Below, piece by piece: positions 55,901 to 64,000 of a DNA stretch of 64,000 nt. How positions within the stretch are numbered: the stretch's first letter is position 1; every line of letters starts with the position of its first letter. The notes beneath the pieces are model-generated. The model did not search any database, was not told where the DNA came from, and saw nothing but the letters and a program-made list of their open reading frames with translations. The DNA is from Sycon ciliatum. Lineage: Eukaryota; Porifera; Calcarea; Leucosolenida; Sycettidae. The stretch covers positions 6,042,158 through 6,106,157 of the forward strand of contig NC_088655.1 of assembly GCF_964019385.1 (NCBI RefSeq), given 5' to 3'. A program made the position numbers and the translations under genes.

Positions 55901-58900
55901 TACACATGGAGGACAAAAGGCAAAAAAATCAATTTTGAAAGTGGCAAAAGCACAAACTCCAAAATTGCTGCTGAATCATCCGGGAGGGATCAGATTAAGG
56001 CAGCGACGTACAATTCTTTTTAGCGAAATGCGACTTAAAGCGCAAAACTGGTACCATGGACCAGTTCCGATCACATCACTGCACTTGCATATGTGTACGT
56101 CTAGCCGCATTCGTACCGCATCATGGGCGTTGATCCAACTTGTACAACGACACAATGACCCGACAATATGAAATACATTCATAACTTGTTTACCCGGGCA
56201 CTACCCGTAACTTTGAAATGTCCGTTTCCCCGAATCACATACATTTTGAGGGAAATGGCCATAGATATGGCATATGTCGTCACTATTTCCACAAAAATTG
56301 CCAAAAGAGTAGTAACATTTCCACTTAAACTCGCCCAAAGTGTGTCCGGTAGCCTGAAATGCCCGTAACTTTGGGGTCTGGATAACCGAGGTATAAGTGT
56401 ACATGTATGTCTGTACACTAATGGCAATCATGCAATGTAAATACCAGACAAGTAGTACCATATCCACCAACTGTTGAATTCCACTCTGAATTGTTTTGCT
56501 TTGATCTACAGTTGTGACTGTGTTCTACAATCAAACCCATTGAGACTTTTTTCCTGTACTGTTGTTTCTTGCGTGTGCATCTAGCGTGGCGACACTCCGT
56601 TGCACGATGCCGCCAGGAGAGGTAACCTCGAGGTGTGTCAAGCGCTGATCGCTGGAGGGGCCGACTGTAACATCAAGAATGAGGTAAAGCACAGTAACAT
56701 TGAGTGTTATGAACCAGGATAATCCTGTTCTGTGTTTACACTGTACAATTAACATACGATAAATCATGTGTTCCCTGACCTTCACCCGATCGAGTGAAAT
56801 CCTGTCTTAACCGGAAATGTTCATTTACGGCCTCCTCACGACTATAATGTGTGCAGGCCTTTGCCCCAGGGTGTTGTGTCTATTGTTCTCAAAATCGTCA
56901 CGCTCCCATTGCTTGGTATATTCTTGAGAGACGCCATCATACCAGAATCTTTCACCTGAGCGGTTCCAGACGGAACAATGATTACTATGTTCCGTCCATT
57001 ACACGTATTAAGGGTTAGGATGTCAGAGCAGTTTGCTTTTCCGTCTTGTAAATATAACATAATGTAACAAACCAGTCTTGTCCTGTGTGTCCTGCGTCCC
57101 GGGGAACGGAATGCCTGAGATTCAATTACACACTGAACCTGCATTACGAGTACGATATTAAATTACACATGGAGGACAAAAGGCAAAAAAATCAATTTTG
57201 AAAGTGGCAAAAGCACAAACTCCCAAATTGCTGCTGAATCATCCGGGAGGGATCAGATTATTGCAGCGACGTACAATTCTTTTTAGCGAAATGCGACTTA
57301 AAGCGCAAAACTGGTACCATGGACCAGTTCCGATCACATCACTGCACTTGCATATGTGTACGTCTAGCCGCATTCGTACCGCATCATGGGCGTTGATCCA
57401 ACTTGTACAACGACACAATGACCCGACAATATGAAATACACTCATAACTTGTTTACCCGGGCACTACCCGTAACTTTGAAATGTCCGTTTCCCCGAATCA
57501 CATACATTTTGAGGGAAATGGCCATAGATATGGCATATGTCGTCACTATTTCCACAAAAATTGCCAAAAGAGTAGTAACATTTCCACTTAAACTCGCCCA
57601 AAGTGTGTCCGGTAGCCTGAAATGCCCGTAACTTTGGGGTCTGGTTAACCGATGTATAAGTGTACATGTATGTCTGTACACTAATGGCAATCATGCAATG
57701 TAAATACCAGACAAGTAGTACCATATCCACCAACTGTTGAATTCCACTCTGAATTGTTTTGCTTTGATCTACAGTTGTGACTGTGTTCTACAATCAAACC
57801 CATTGAGACTTTTTTCCTGTACTGTTGTTTCTTGCGTGTGCATCTAGCGTGGCGACACTCCGTTGCACGATGCCGCCAGGAGAGGTAACCTCGAGGTGTG
57901 TCAAGCGCTGATCGCTGGAGGGGCCGACTGTTACATCAAGAATCAGGTAAAGCACAGTAACATTGAGTGTTATGAACCAGGATAATCCTGTTCTGTGTTT
58001 ACACTGTACAATTAACATACGATAAATCATGTGTTCCCTGACCTTCACCCGATCGAGTGAAATCCTGTCTTAACCGGAAATGTTCATTTACGGCCTCCTC
58101 ACGACTATAATGTGTGCAGGCCTTTGCCCCAGGGTGTTGTGTCTATTGTTCTCAAAATCGTCACGCTCCCATTGCTTGGTATATTCTTGAGAGACGCCAT
58201 CATACCAGAATCTTTCACCTGAGCGGTTCCAGACGGAACAATGATTACTATGTTCCGTCCATTACACGTATTAAGGGTTAGGATGTCGACGTAATTAAAA
58301 CTCGGAACGACTTCGGGAGGAGTCTACAGGTGGACTTCAGGCGCATGAGCTGAAAACAGAAAAGTATTTCGAGCTACATGTATATTGTATCTTACATTGC
58401 TGCAGGCTAGGTCAGCGCAGGCTCCATCCTCGTGAATAGTAGGCTGTGCATACAGAACCTTGAGTATTCCAGATGTGAATACAGGATTTCCATACAAGAA
58501 CCCTCACGTAGGGTTTAGGTGCACTAGCTGCACAAACTGGTTTTGCGAGCAAAGAACAGAAGCATGGAAGCTATGACTTCTGCATGCCTTCCTCCTCCTT
58601 TTATTTCTTGCGCCACTTTATATCAACATGCCGGAGACGACGTGAGTGTTATTCCGTTTGCAGAGTGCATGCTAAACTCCGCTTGGTTTTGCCCTGGGTG
58701 GATTCAGTTGACAGAAACATTTCTCCAGATCATTAGACAGTAACACAGTACGAGGTCCTGTAGAACGGGTAATTTTAGCGACGTAAAAACCCTAGCGAAT
58801 TTAGCGTTCAACTCATTTTTGCTAAAGTTTCAAGTCGCTAATCCGTTTAGACATAAGTAGTGCACTGGTGATCCGTGAGTAAAATCGCTGCATATCGCGA

Positions 58901-60929
58901 AAATAAAACGTCGCTAACCGGTTGACAATGGTAAAACGCTAAAATAAAACTAGTCGCTAAATTACCTGTTCTACAGTATGTACTACGAATCTGCAGCCGC
59001 ATGAATAGGCTGGGTTTCACTGAACCTGCATTACGAGTACGATATTAAATTACACATGCAGAATAAAAGTCAAAAACATCCGTTTTGAAAGTGGCAAAAG
59101 CACAAACTCCAAAATTGCCGCTGAATCACCCGGGAGGGATTGGATTAAGGCAGCGACGTACAATGCTCTTCACTGAAATGCGACCTACAGCACAAAACTG
59201 GTATCATGAACCTGTTCCGATCACATCACTGCACTTTCATATTATGTGTACATCTAGCCGCATTCATACCACATCCTGGGCGTTGATCCAATTTGTACAA
59301 CGACACAGTGATCCGACAATATATAATACACTTATAACTTGTTTATCCGGGCGCTGCCCGTAACTTTGAAATGTCCGTAACTCCGAATCACATACATTTT
59401 GACGGGGAATGGCCATAAATACGGCATATGTCGTCACTATTTCCACAAAATCGCCAAAAAAGTACTATCATTTCCCTGAACCTCGCCCAAAGTTTTCCCG
59501 GTAGCCTGAAATGCCCGTAACTTTGGGGTCTGGATAACCGATGTATAAGTGTACATGTATGTCTGTACACTAATGGCAATCATGCAATGTAAATACCAGC
59601 TGCACAAACTGGTTTCGCGGGCAAAGAACAGAAGCACGGAAACTAAGTCTTCTGCATGCCTTCCTCCTACTTTTGTTTCTTGCGTCACTCTACATCAACA
59701 TGTCGGAGACGCCGTGAGTGCCATTTAATTTGCAGAGTGCATGGGAAACTCCGCTTGGTTTGGCCCTGGGCGGATTCAGTTTACAGCAACTTTTCTCCCG
59801 ATCATAACGAAGTTATACCGTACGAGATATGTACTACGAATCTGCAACCGCATGAACTGGCCGGGTTTCACTGAGGCTGCGTTTACACGGAGACGAAACG
59901 AAACGAAACGGAACGAAACGGAACGAAACGGAACGAAAACGGGCTGGCCTCGAATCGTTTTCAAACCGTTTACACGAGTACGGCAAATCGTTTTGAACCG
60001 TTTACACGAAAACGGAAAACGGGCGATCAGGCTGGAGTTAGCACGTGCTGGCTTGGCGCAAGGGCGGGAAGTAACAGGTTAGTTGGAGTTGGTACGTGCT
60101 GGTGGTCGCAAAGGTCAGGTATTTCCCGCGAAATATAGTCCCGCGCGGAATGGTTTCCATGACCGCGCTCCGTTTCCAATCGTTTTCACTGTTTTCACCG
60201 TTTACACGAGAACGAAAACGTTTTGAAAACGTTTTGAAAACGTTTCAAAACACTTTGAAGTGCGTTTCCATTTCGTTCCGTTTAGGTATCGTTTTCGGGC
60301 GTTGTCGTGTAAACGATAGTAGTAAACGCAACGATTTCGTTGCGTTTACCTAAACGGAACGATTTCTTTCCGTTTAGGTCCTACTTCGTTGTCGTGTAAA
60401 CGCAAATCGTTTTCAATCGTTGTCGTGTAAACGCAGCCTGAACCTGCATTACTAGTACGATATTAAATTACAAATGCAGGATAAAAGGCCAAAAAATCCA
60501 AGCGGCAAAAACACAAACTCCGAAATTGCTCCTGAATCACCCGGGAGGGATCGGATTAAGACAGTGGACAAGTACAGTTGTGAGTATGGAAATCCGGCCT
60601 AAAGTGCAAAGCTTACACCCTGGACCAGTTCCGATTGCATCACTCAATTTGCATATGTGTATGTCCAGCTGCATTTTTATCACATTCTGGGCGTCTAGGG
60701 CTGTGGAAGTTCATGACACCAAAATTAAAAATTCACTTTGGGTGGGATTTCACGGAGTACAGCTGCACAAGTACCTGTATGACATGATGTATATACTGAT
60801 AAGTGTGTTATGTGTATATTGCAACTGTCTTGTGTTTAGAATGGCATAACACCACTGGACAGAGCGAGATTCTGGAAACTTCATGCGGTTGTAGAGCTAT
60901 TGGAGAAGGCCACCCCAAAGACATCATGA
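52895..60929 (+). CDS. Small ankyrin-repeat protein gene (inferred model, 5 exons)
   Basis: Exons 52895-52996, 54054-54152, 56585-56683, 57848-57946 and 60840-60929. All introns are phase 0 with GT-AG borders. The product is 162 residues: an N-terminal cap repeat, three 33-residue ankyrin repeats (each one exon, G-D-TPLH-DAAR... pattern) and a C-terminal cap. Ankyrin repeats are protein-binding; with no other domain it would be a cytosolic binding module. Exons 3 and 4 differ at two codons and derive from a 1,263-bp tandem duplication. Confidence 0.75.
53100..54010 (-). pseudogene. CR1/L2-like LINE RT fragment, split by a piggyBac MITE
   Basis: Minus strand 54010-53903: WLSSYLDGSSLQCIVG then ISAGVPQGSILGPTLFL, the conserved RT segment around motif B. 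After the TTAA insertion the frame resumes at 53211 with NESADVLDGNAKLEAHYS, equivalent to the region leading into the RT catalytic motif, now degenerate. It lies in ankyrin intron 1, opposite strand. Confidence 0.7.
53216..53898 (+). mobile_element. piggyBac-derived MITE, 683 bp
   Basis: TTAA at 53212-53215 and 53899-53902; ends CCCTTTGAGAAC and complement CCCTTTGAGGAC. An internal ORF 53507-53725 reads MARNLSSVSLSEALGIIF and an acidic SSDSEDEQ stretch, resembling a piggyBac transposase N-terminus; the rest of the transposase is missing. Confidence 0.75.
54054..54152 (+). CDS. Ankyrin gene exon 2
   Basis: 99 nt, one 33-residue repeat: LGDTPLHDAARIGRIKMCKA then LHAAGADCEMKNE. Acceptor GTGCTTCCAG, donor GAG|GTATAG. 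Open, but more diverged than exons 3 and 4. Confidence 0.7.
54153..54995. repeat. Intron 2, older copy of the duplicated intron unit
   Basis: Matches 56684-57017 and 57947-58760 over long stretches (for example GAAAAGTATTTCGAGCTACA, GAATAGTAGGCTGTGCATAC), showing that exon and intron were duplicated together before the recent event. Confidence 0.8.
55000..55867 (+). mobile_element. Solo-LTR-like insert, 868 bp, CACT duplication
   Basis: It starts TGTTAC and ends ATTACA (inverted tips), with CACT at 54996-54999 and 55868-55871. The empty site is preserved at about 59016 (GGTTTCACTGAACCTGC). An internal GGGGGCAGATGTTG near 55615 looks like a polypurine tract followed by a second TG start, so a deleted LTR element is an alternative. 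Confidence 0.6.
56585..56683 (+). CDS. Ankyrin gene exon 3
   Basis: One 33-residue repeat, RGDTPLHDAARRGNLEVCQA then LIAGGADCNIKNE, a close match to the ankyrin consensus. Acceptor GTGCATCTAG, donor GAG|GTAAAG, phase 0-0. Confidence 0.8.
57848..57946 (+). CDS. Ankyrin gene exon 4 (duplicate of exon 3)
   Basis: Differs from exon 3 by AAC to TAC (Asn to Tyr) and GAG to CAG (Glu to Gln); both changes alter residues in the loop end of the repeat. Splice sites are preserved. Confidence 0.8.
58758..58976. mobile_element. MITE, 219 bp, 24-bp inverted repeats
   Basis: Left CTGTAGAACGGGTAATTTTA and right complement CTGTAGAACAGGTAATTTAG; the empty site is seen at about 54951 (GAGGTATGT). A TA is present on the right only. 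Probably mariner-like. Confidence 0.7.
59016..59600. repeat. Third, diverged copy of the intron unit
   Basis: Aligns with 55868-56450 (GAACCTGCATTACGAGTACG, GGCGTTGATCCAA...). No ankyrin exon follows, so this copy lost it or never had it. Another partial repeat of the 54720-54990 tract follows at 59600-59870. Confidence 0.85.
59875..60438. mobile_element. PIF/Harbinger-like MITE, 564 bp, TGA duplication
   Basis: Perfect inverted ends GGCTGCGTTTACACG, TGA at 59872-59874 and 60439-60441, and the empty site visible in the related intron copies (CACTGAACCTGC). The interior consists of variants of GAAACGGAACG and CGTTTTCAATCG arranged around a centre. A 3-bp duplication suits the PIF/Harbinger group, whose transposase occurs at 63360. 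Confidence 0.75.
60442..60700. repeat. Fourth, most diverged copy of the intron unit
   Basis: Begins AACCTGCATTACTAGTACGA and follows the same order (CCCGGGAGGGATCGGATTAA, CATATGTGTATGTCCAGCTG) up to the last intron of the ankyrin gene. Confidence 0.8.
60840..60929 (+). CDS. Ankyrin gene exon 5 (C-terminal cap)
   Basis: Acceptor TTGTGTTTAG, phase 0. Encodes NGITPLDRARFWKLHAVVEL then LEKATPKTS and TGA 60927-60929, a half-repeat that often closes ankyrin stacks. Confidence 0.75.
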   Translation, partial: NGITPLDRARFWKLHAVVELLEKATPKTS

Positions 60930-62565
60930 TACCTTTACTAAGTGTAAAGTGGCTATGCACACACTGCGGGTCATTTCCTGCCAGATGTAGCAACATGGCA
61001 GCTATCTTTCTCTGGCGAATCCAGAGCTTTAATCGTCACATATGCATGACTTTGCATGTATTTGAGCAATAGGCAGGTAGGACTGCGGTGTTTTCTGGCT
61101 GTCCCAGCCGACAATGCCAGCGCATGATACCATACATTTCTAGACAAGCTCTCTTCCATTTCCTCTTCTCTTCTAAGTATCTGTTGCAGATTTTCTTGCA
61201 CTCTACCCAGTTCTTTACTAGAAGTTACAATGCTTATTTTGCGGACAACTAGAAAAGTTAGAATGTTAGCAAAGAAGTTGTACAATGTCTCTACAGTAGT
61301 GCGTCGCTAGCATCTCAATTAGAATCAATTGCCATCCTATCGGCAGTGGACAAGTTCCATTTTCATTATTTTCTCCTTTTTATCAATTGCTCGCTTGACT
61401 AAGCTATTCGGTATCCTAGCAGCCTTGTGACTTCCATTGCAAACGGCCACCAATTTTTTTTTAATTTTGTTATACCGCCATCGGAAGTTATGGAGACAAG
61501 AACTTGATACTAGGGGGTAATAATATACCGGTATTTTACTACTCCCTGCTTGATACTACCGGTATTATCATTAATCATAGCATGTTGCTACATTTTTCTC
61601 TGGTCTGCTGCAGTGTTTACCGAAGTGGTACGCCTTGGCACGTTCGTTGTTTACACTGGCATGCTCTGATGCACACGTCCCTGTACGTGTACATGTATAT
61701 CCTTGTGGAACGAGTATCACTGACCTTCTCGCAGTGAATGCACACCTTGTATTGCTAATTTTACATGGGTTTCATTCATGTCTCTGCGTAGAATGTTTCA
61801 GCTTTTCACTGATTTATATTATTGGAGTTATTGGTGATTTTTTTCCAATCAATTTCACGCTCTTTGTTGGGCACATCCAGTCGTTAGCCCCTTCATACTT
61901 ACTGTGTACAACTCTGAGGAAGCAAAACAGCTTTCAGTGAAGAATTTTCCAGCTATGGAAAGCTCGGAAACCCAATGAAATACATGTATGAGAGAGGTTC
62001 CCACTGAGTAGCCACTACGTAAAGTTGAGCAACTTTAGTTGAGCAGCTTTACGCAAAGGGGCGGAGAAAAACCCGTCAACTCGCGAGTTTGCACTCCACT
62101 CGGAAAGTGCCCTCTGCTGTCTTGTGCTGTGGACGGGCATGTGCTCGGGGTCTTGCAGGTCACATTCCCTGATCTAGTGAATCGTGTGGTGCAATAATCA
62201 CGAATGAACCTTGACTACATCTCACATTGATTAGCCACGCCACCTCCGTATTTCATTTAATTTTTAATTTTTCGTTCCACTGCATTTCCGTCAGTACAAT
62301 AAGGACACGTTGGTAGAGCTGCGGTTGTCATGGTTATCATTGGTCCATCATGGGATGTGTTCGGTGGGTTTGCGGTTCATACATGCCCACTAAGCTCGCG
62401 TTCAGTCTGTCACAGAAACCAGCGAAATTCGAGTCGTATCTTATACGCCATCGAGTACTGATTTGTTGACCCCGCCAGACACGTGTCCAGTATGTACACC
62501 AGTACAGTATGGAAACGGGCTGAAACATGCGAGTAGTAAATACTGGTATTTTACTACTCCCAGGT
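60930..62565. other. Intergenic, no recognised feature
   Basis: AT-rich unique sequence. The short ORFs (for example 61504-61737 and 61635-61940, +) have no supportable function. Confidence 0.5.
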
Positions 62566-62567
62566 TT

Positions 62568-62569
<2 letters not shown>

Positions 62570-62655
<86 letters not shown>

Positions 62656-62704
62656 CATGGTTTCTGGCAGGGGTACCGTAAAGTACCCCCCCCCCCCCCC
62701 CCCC
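62570..62704. repeat. (CA)n microsatellite plus C-run
   Basis: About 41 CA units (62570-62652), then a C-run (62687-62704). Confidence 0.97.
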
Positions 62705-62858
62705 GTTGGGCAGTGACAAGCTACAGGGCAGTTAGCTTTTTTCGAGCTCCGTAGTTTTTCGCAGGTTTTGTAGGAGCCAGCCGGCAGCAGGCCGGTCTGG
62801 AGCAGGGTAGGGACTGGATAGTTTAAAATTAGGTAGTAGATAGTTAGAGCGTTCCAAA

Positions 62859-63221
62859 ATGCCCACATCCGGTGAAAATCGCAGTTGGAATTCGGTCTCT
62901 CCGAAAGTTCTAAAGAGGAACACGGGTACTTTCCACGTTCCACTGCACACGAAAACCCTCGAAGTTGCTGAGGCCCTGATTGAACATGGCTACACCGACC
63001 TGATATCCGTGCAGCTGACTAGTAACTTGAGCTGCAAGGCCACGTTTCATTCCCGAGACGCTCTGACACGACTTTGCCGAAACGGTTTCCATCTCATTTC
63101 AGTGGAAGTGCGCGTCACTCAACTGGTGCCTGATTCCGTTGAAATCCAAATCCACGATGTGCCCATCTGGGTCCAAGACGACGTTAGTACGGAGCATCAG
63201 CAAATTGAATTTTCGATTTGA
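62859..63221 (+). CDS. Putative retroelement RNA-binding ORF (fragment)
   Basis: 120 residues from ATG 62859: FHVPLHTKTLEVAEALIEHG, SCKATFHSRDALTRLCRNGF and SVEIQIHDVPIWVQDDV. The order '..ATF.s..a...l...G' then 'V.I.d.P..v.d..l' resembles the RNA-binding region of retroelement Gag/ORF1 proteins (as in ZCCHC3-like sequences). It lacks the zinc knuckle expected afterwards, so it is truncated, perhaps by the Harbinger element. Confidence 0.4.
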   Translation: MPTSGENRSWNSVSPKVLKRNTGTFHVPLHTKTLEVAEALIEHGYTDLISVQLTSNLSCKATFHSRDALTRLCRNGFHLISVEVRVTQLVPDSVEIQIHDVPIWVQDDVSTEHQQIEFSI

Positions 63222-63359
63222 TTATTCGAATGGCAAAAAGAAAATCAGAGCGAAAATTCGAACGAAAAAGAGGTTCAGCATGCAGCGCGCAGTCCAGTAT
63301 TTTCGAATCGAGTTTTTTTTACCTTGAGCAGTTGAGGACTGGAGATTTTGAGATGTGCA

Positions 63360-64000
63360 ATGGCTGCGTTTGTTCCAGAGCAAGTCGATTTGTTGGATTC
63401 GCTTCTCCTCCTTGAGTTTGCGGAAGGTCATCTGGACCGAACGGAGTTGCTGCTGTTCCTCATTGCCATTGAGGATGACGCAAAGCGGCGAATGCTTCAT
63501 CCGATTCAGGCTATTGGCGACAGAATCTCTCTGGCTGATCTCGATGAAGAGACTGTCATCAGCCGTTTCCGCTTCAGCAAGGCACAACTAGAAAAGTTGG
63601 TGGCTGTCCTTCGATTTCCGGCCTAGATGACGAGCCGGTGCCGAGTGTCCTGGAGCGGCATGGAGGGCCTTCTGGTTCTTTTGAGGCGGCTCTCGTATCC
63701 CAATCGGTTGCGTGAAATGACGGAGGAATTTGGGCGGTCCAAAGCGGCGCTGAGTGCGATCTTCAACACCACGCTGATTTGGTTTACCGAGCAGTGGGGT
63801 CACCTTCTGGAGGATCCGTTCACGAGGCCCTACTTCACTCCTGCAAGGCTTGATATGTACACTGGTGCCATCCGTGAAGTAACGGAAACAGACTTACGAG
63901 TCTGGGGTTTCATCGATGGCACAATTCGTGCCATTTGCCGACCTACCGTTGGACAACGAGAATTCTACAATGGTCATAAGAGGCACCACGCACTAAAATT
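63360..64000 (+). pseudogene. PIF/Harbinger transposase, N-terminal part, one in-frame stop
   Basis: From ATG 63360: helical N-terminus (FVPEQVDLLDSLLLLEFAEG, FRFSKAQLEKLVAVL), an in-frame TAG at 63624-63626, then MEGLLVLLRRLSYPNRLREM and, at the start of the DDE domain, VWGFIDGTIRAICRP and YNGHKRHHALK. The first catalytic Asp is in the IDGT motif (63915). The window ends before the remaining D and E. Confidence 0.85.

Larger units (their letters stand above)
55762..58287. repeat. 1,263-bp tandem duplication containing an ankyrin exon
   Basis: Copies 55762-57024 and 57025-58287, nearly identical. TGTC flanks each breakpoint (55758-55761, 57021-57024, 58284-58287). The left breakpoint lies inside the solo-LTR-like insert, so the duplication is younger than that insertion. 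Confidence 0.95.

Overview
This is a eukaryotic, almost certainly invertebrate metazoan, genomic window with no bacterial features. The evidence is spliced genes with GT-AG introns (some very short, about 57 bp), CARD and ankyrin-repeat coding exons, BEL/Pao and Ty3/gypsy LTR retrotransposons, RTE-like and CR1/L2-like LINE fragments, piggyBac-, mariner- and PIF/Harbinger-type DNA elements, and Penelope-like 3' ends with hammerhead ribozymes. A sponge or another early-branching marine animal would fit, but the window alone does not prove it. A 200-N run at 18801-19000 is an assembly gap.

Layout. 1-4500 holds nested mariner-like MITEs, several minisatellites (a 19-bp unit repeated about 86 times) and a decayed Penelope-like 3' end with a hammerhead. 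4779-8558 is one 5'-truncated LINE with a 12-bp target duplication. It was later hit by a piggyBac-like element (TTAA duplication) and by a 336-bp hammerhead-bearing insert (14-bp duplication). 9667-11232 is a 54-bp minisatellite. 11240-21090 is mostly simple repeats, a 17-bp satellite and a CT/CTGT-rich block.

The first host gene (about 21096-51383, + strand) is reconstructed from splice signals and reading phase. It has eleven coding exons and encodes an N-terminal CARD, low-complexity linkers, a globular domain of a type I associate with CARD/death-fold proteins, an acidic stretch and a charged C-terminus. Exons 2 to 8 are all phase 1-1 and multiples of three. The gene is swollen by transposons. 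A young BEL/Pao element sits in intron 1, inside a CATC satellite. Intron 7 carries a 27-bp array that repeats a perfect 3' splice acceptor about 24 times. Intron 8 holds two hammerhead-bearing palindromes and a TTAA-flanked fold-back element. A Ty3/gypsy element with apparently identical LTRs has landed inside the last coding exon, nine codons before the original stop.

The second host gene (52895-60929, + strand) encodes a small ankyrin-repeat protein of 162 residues in five phase-0 exons; each central exon is exactly one 33-residue repeat. Exons 3 and 4 are products of a recent 1,263-bp tandem duplication with TGTC microhomology at its junction. Older related copies of the intron sequence flank it. 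A CR1/L2-like RT fragment split by a piggyBac MITE, a solo-LTR-like insert and two further MITEs lie in its introns.

The right end (62560-64000) has a long CA repeat, a retroelement-type RNA-binding ORF and the N-terminal part of a PIF/Harbinger transposase with one in-frame stop, running off the window.
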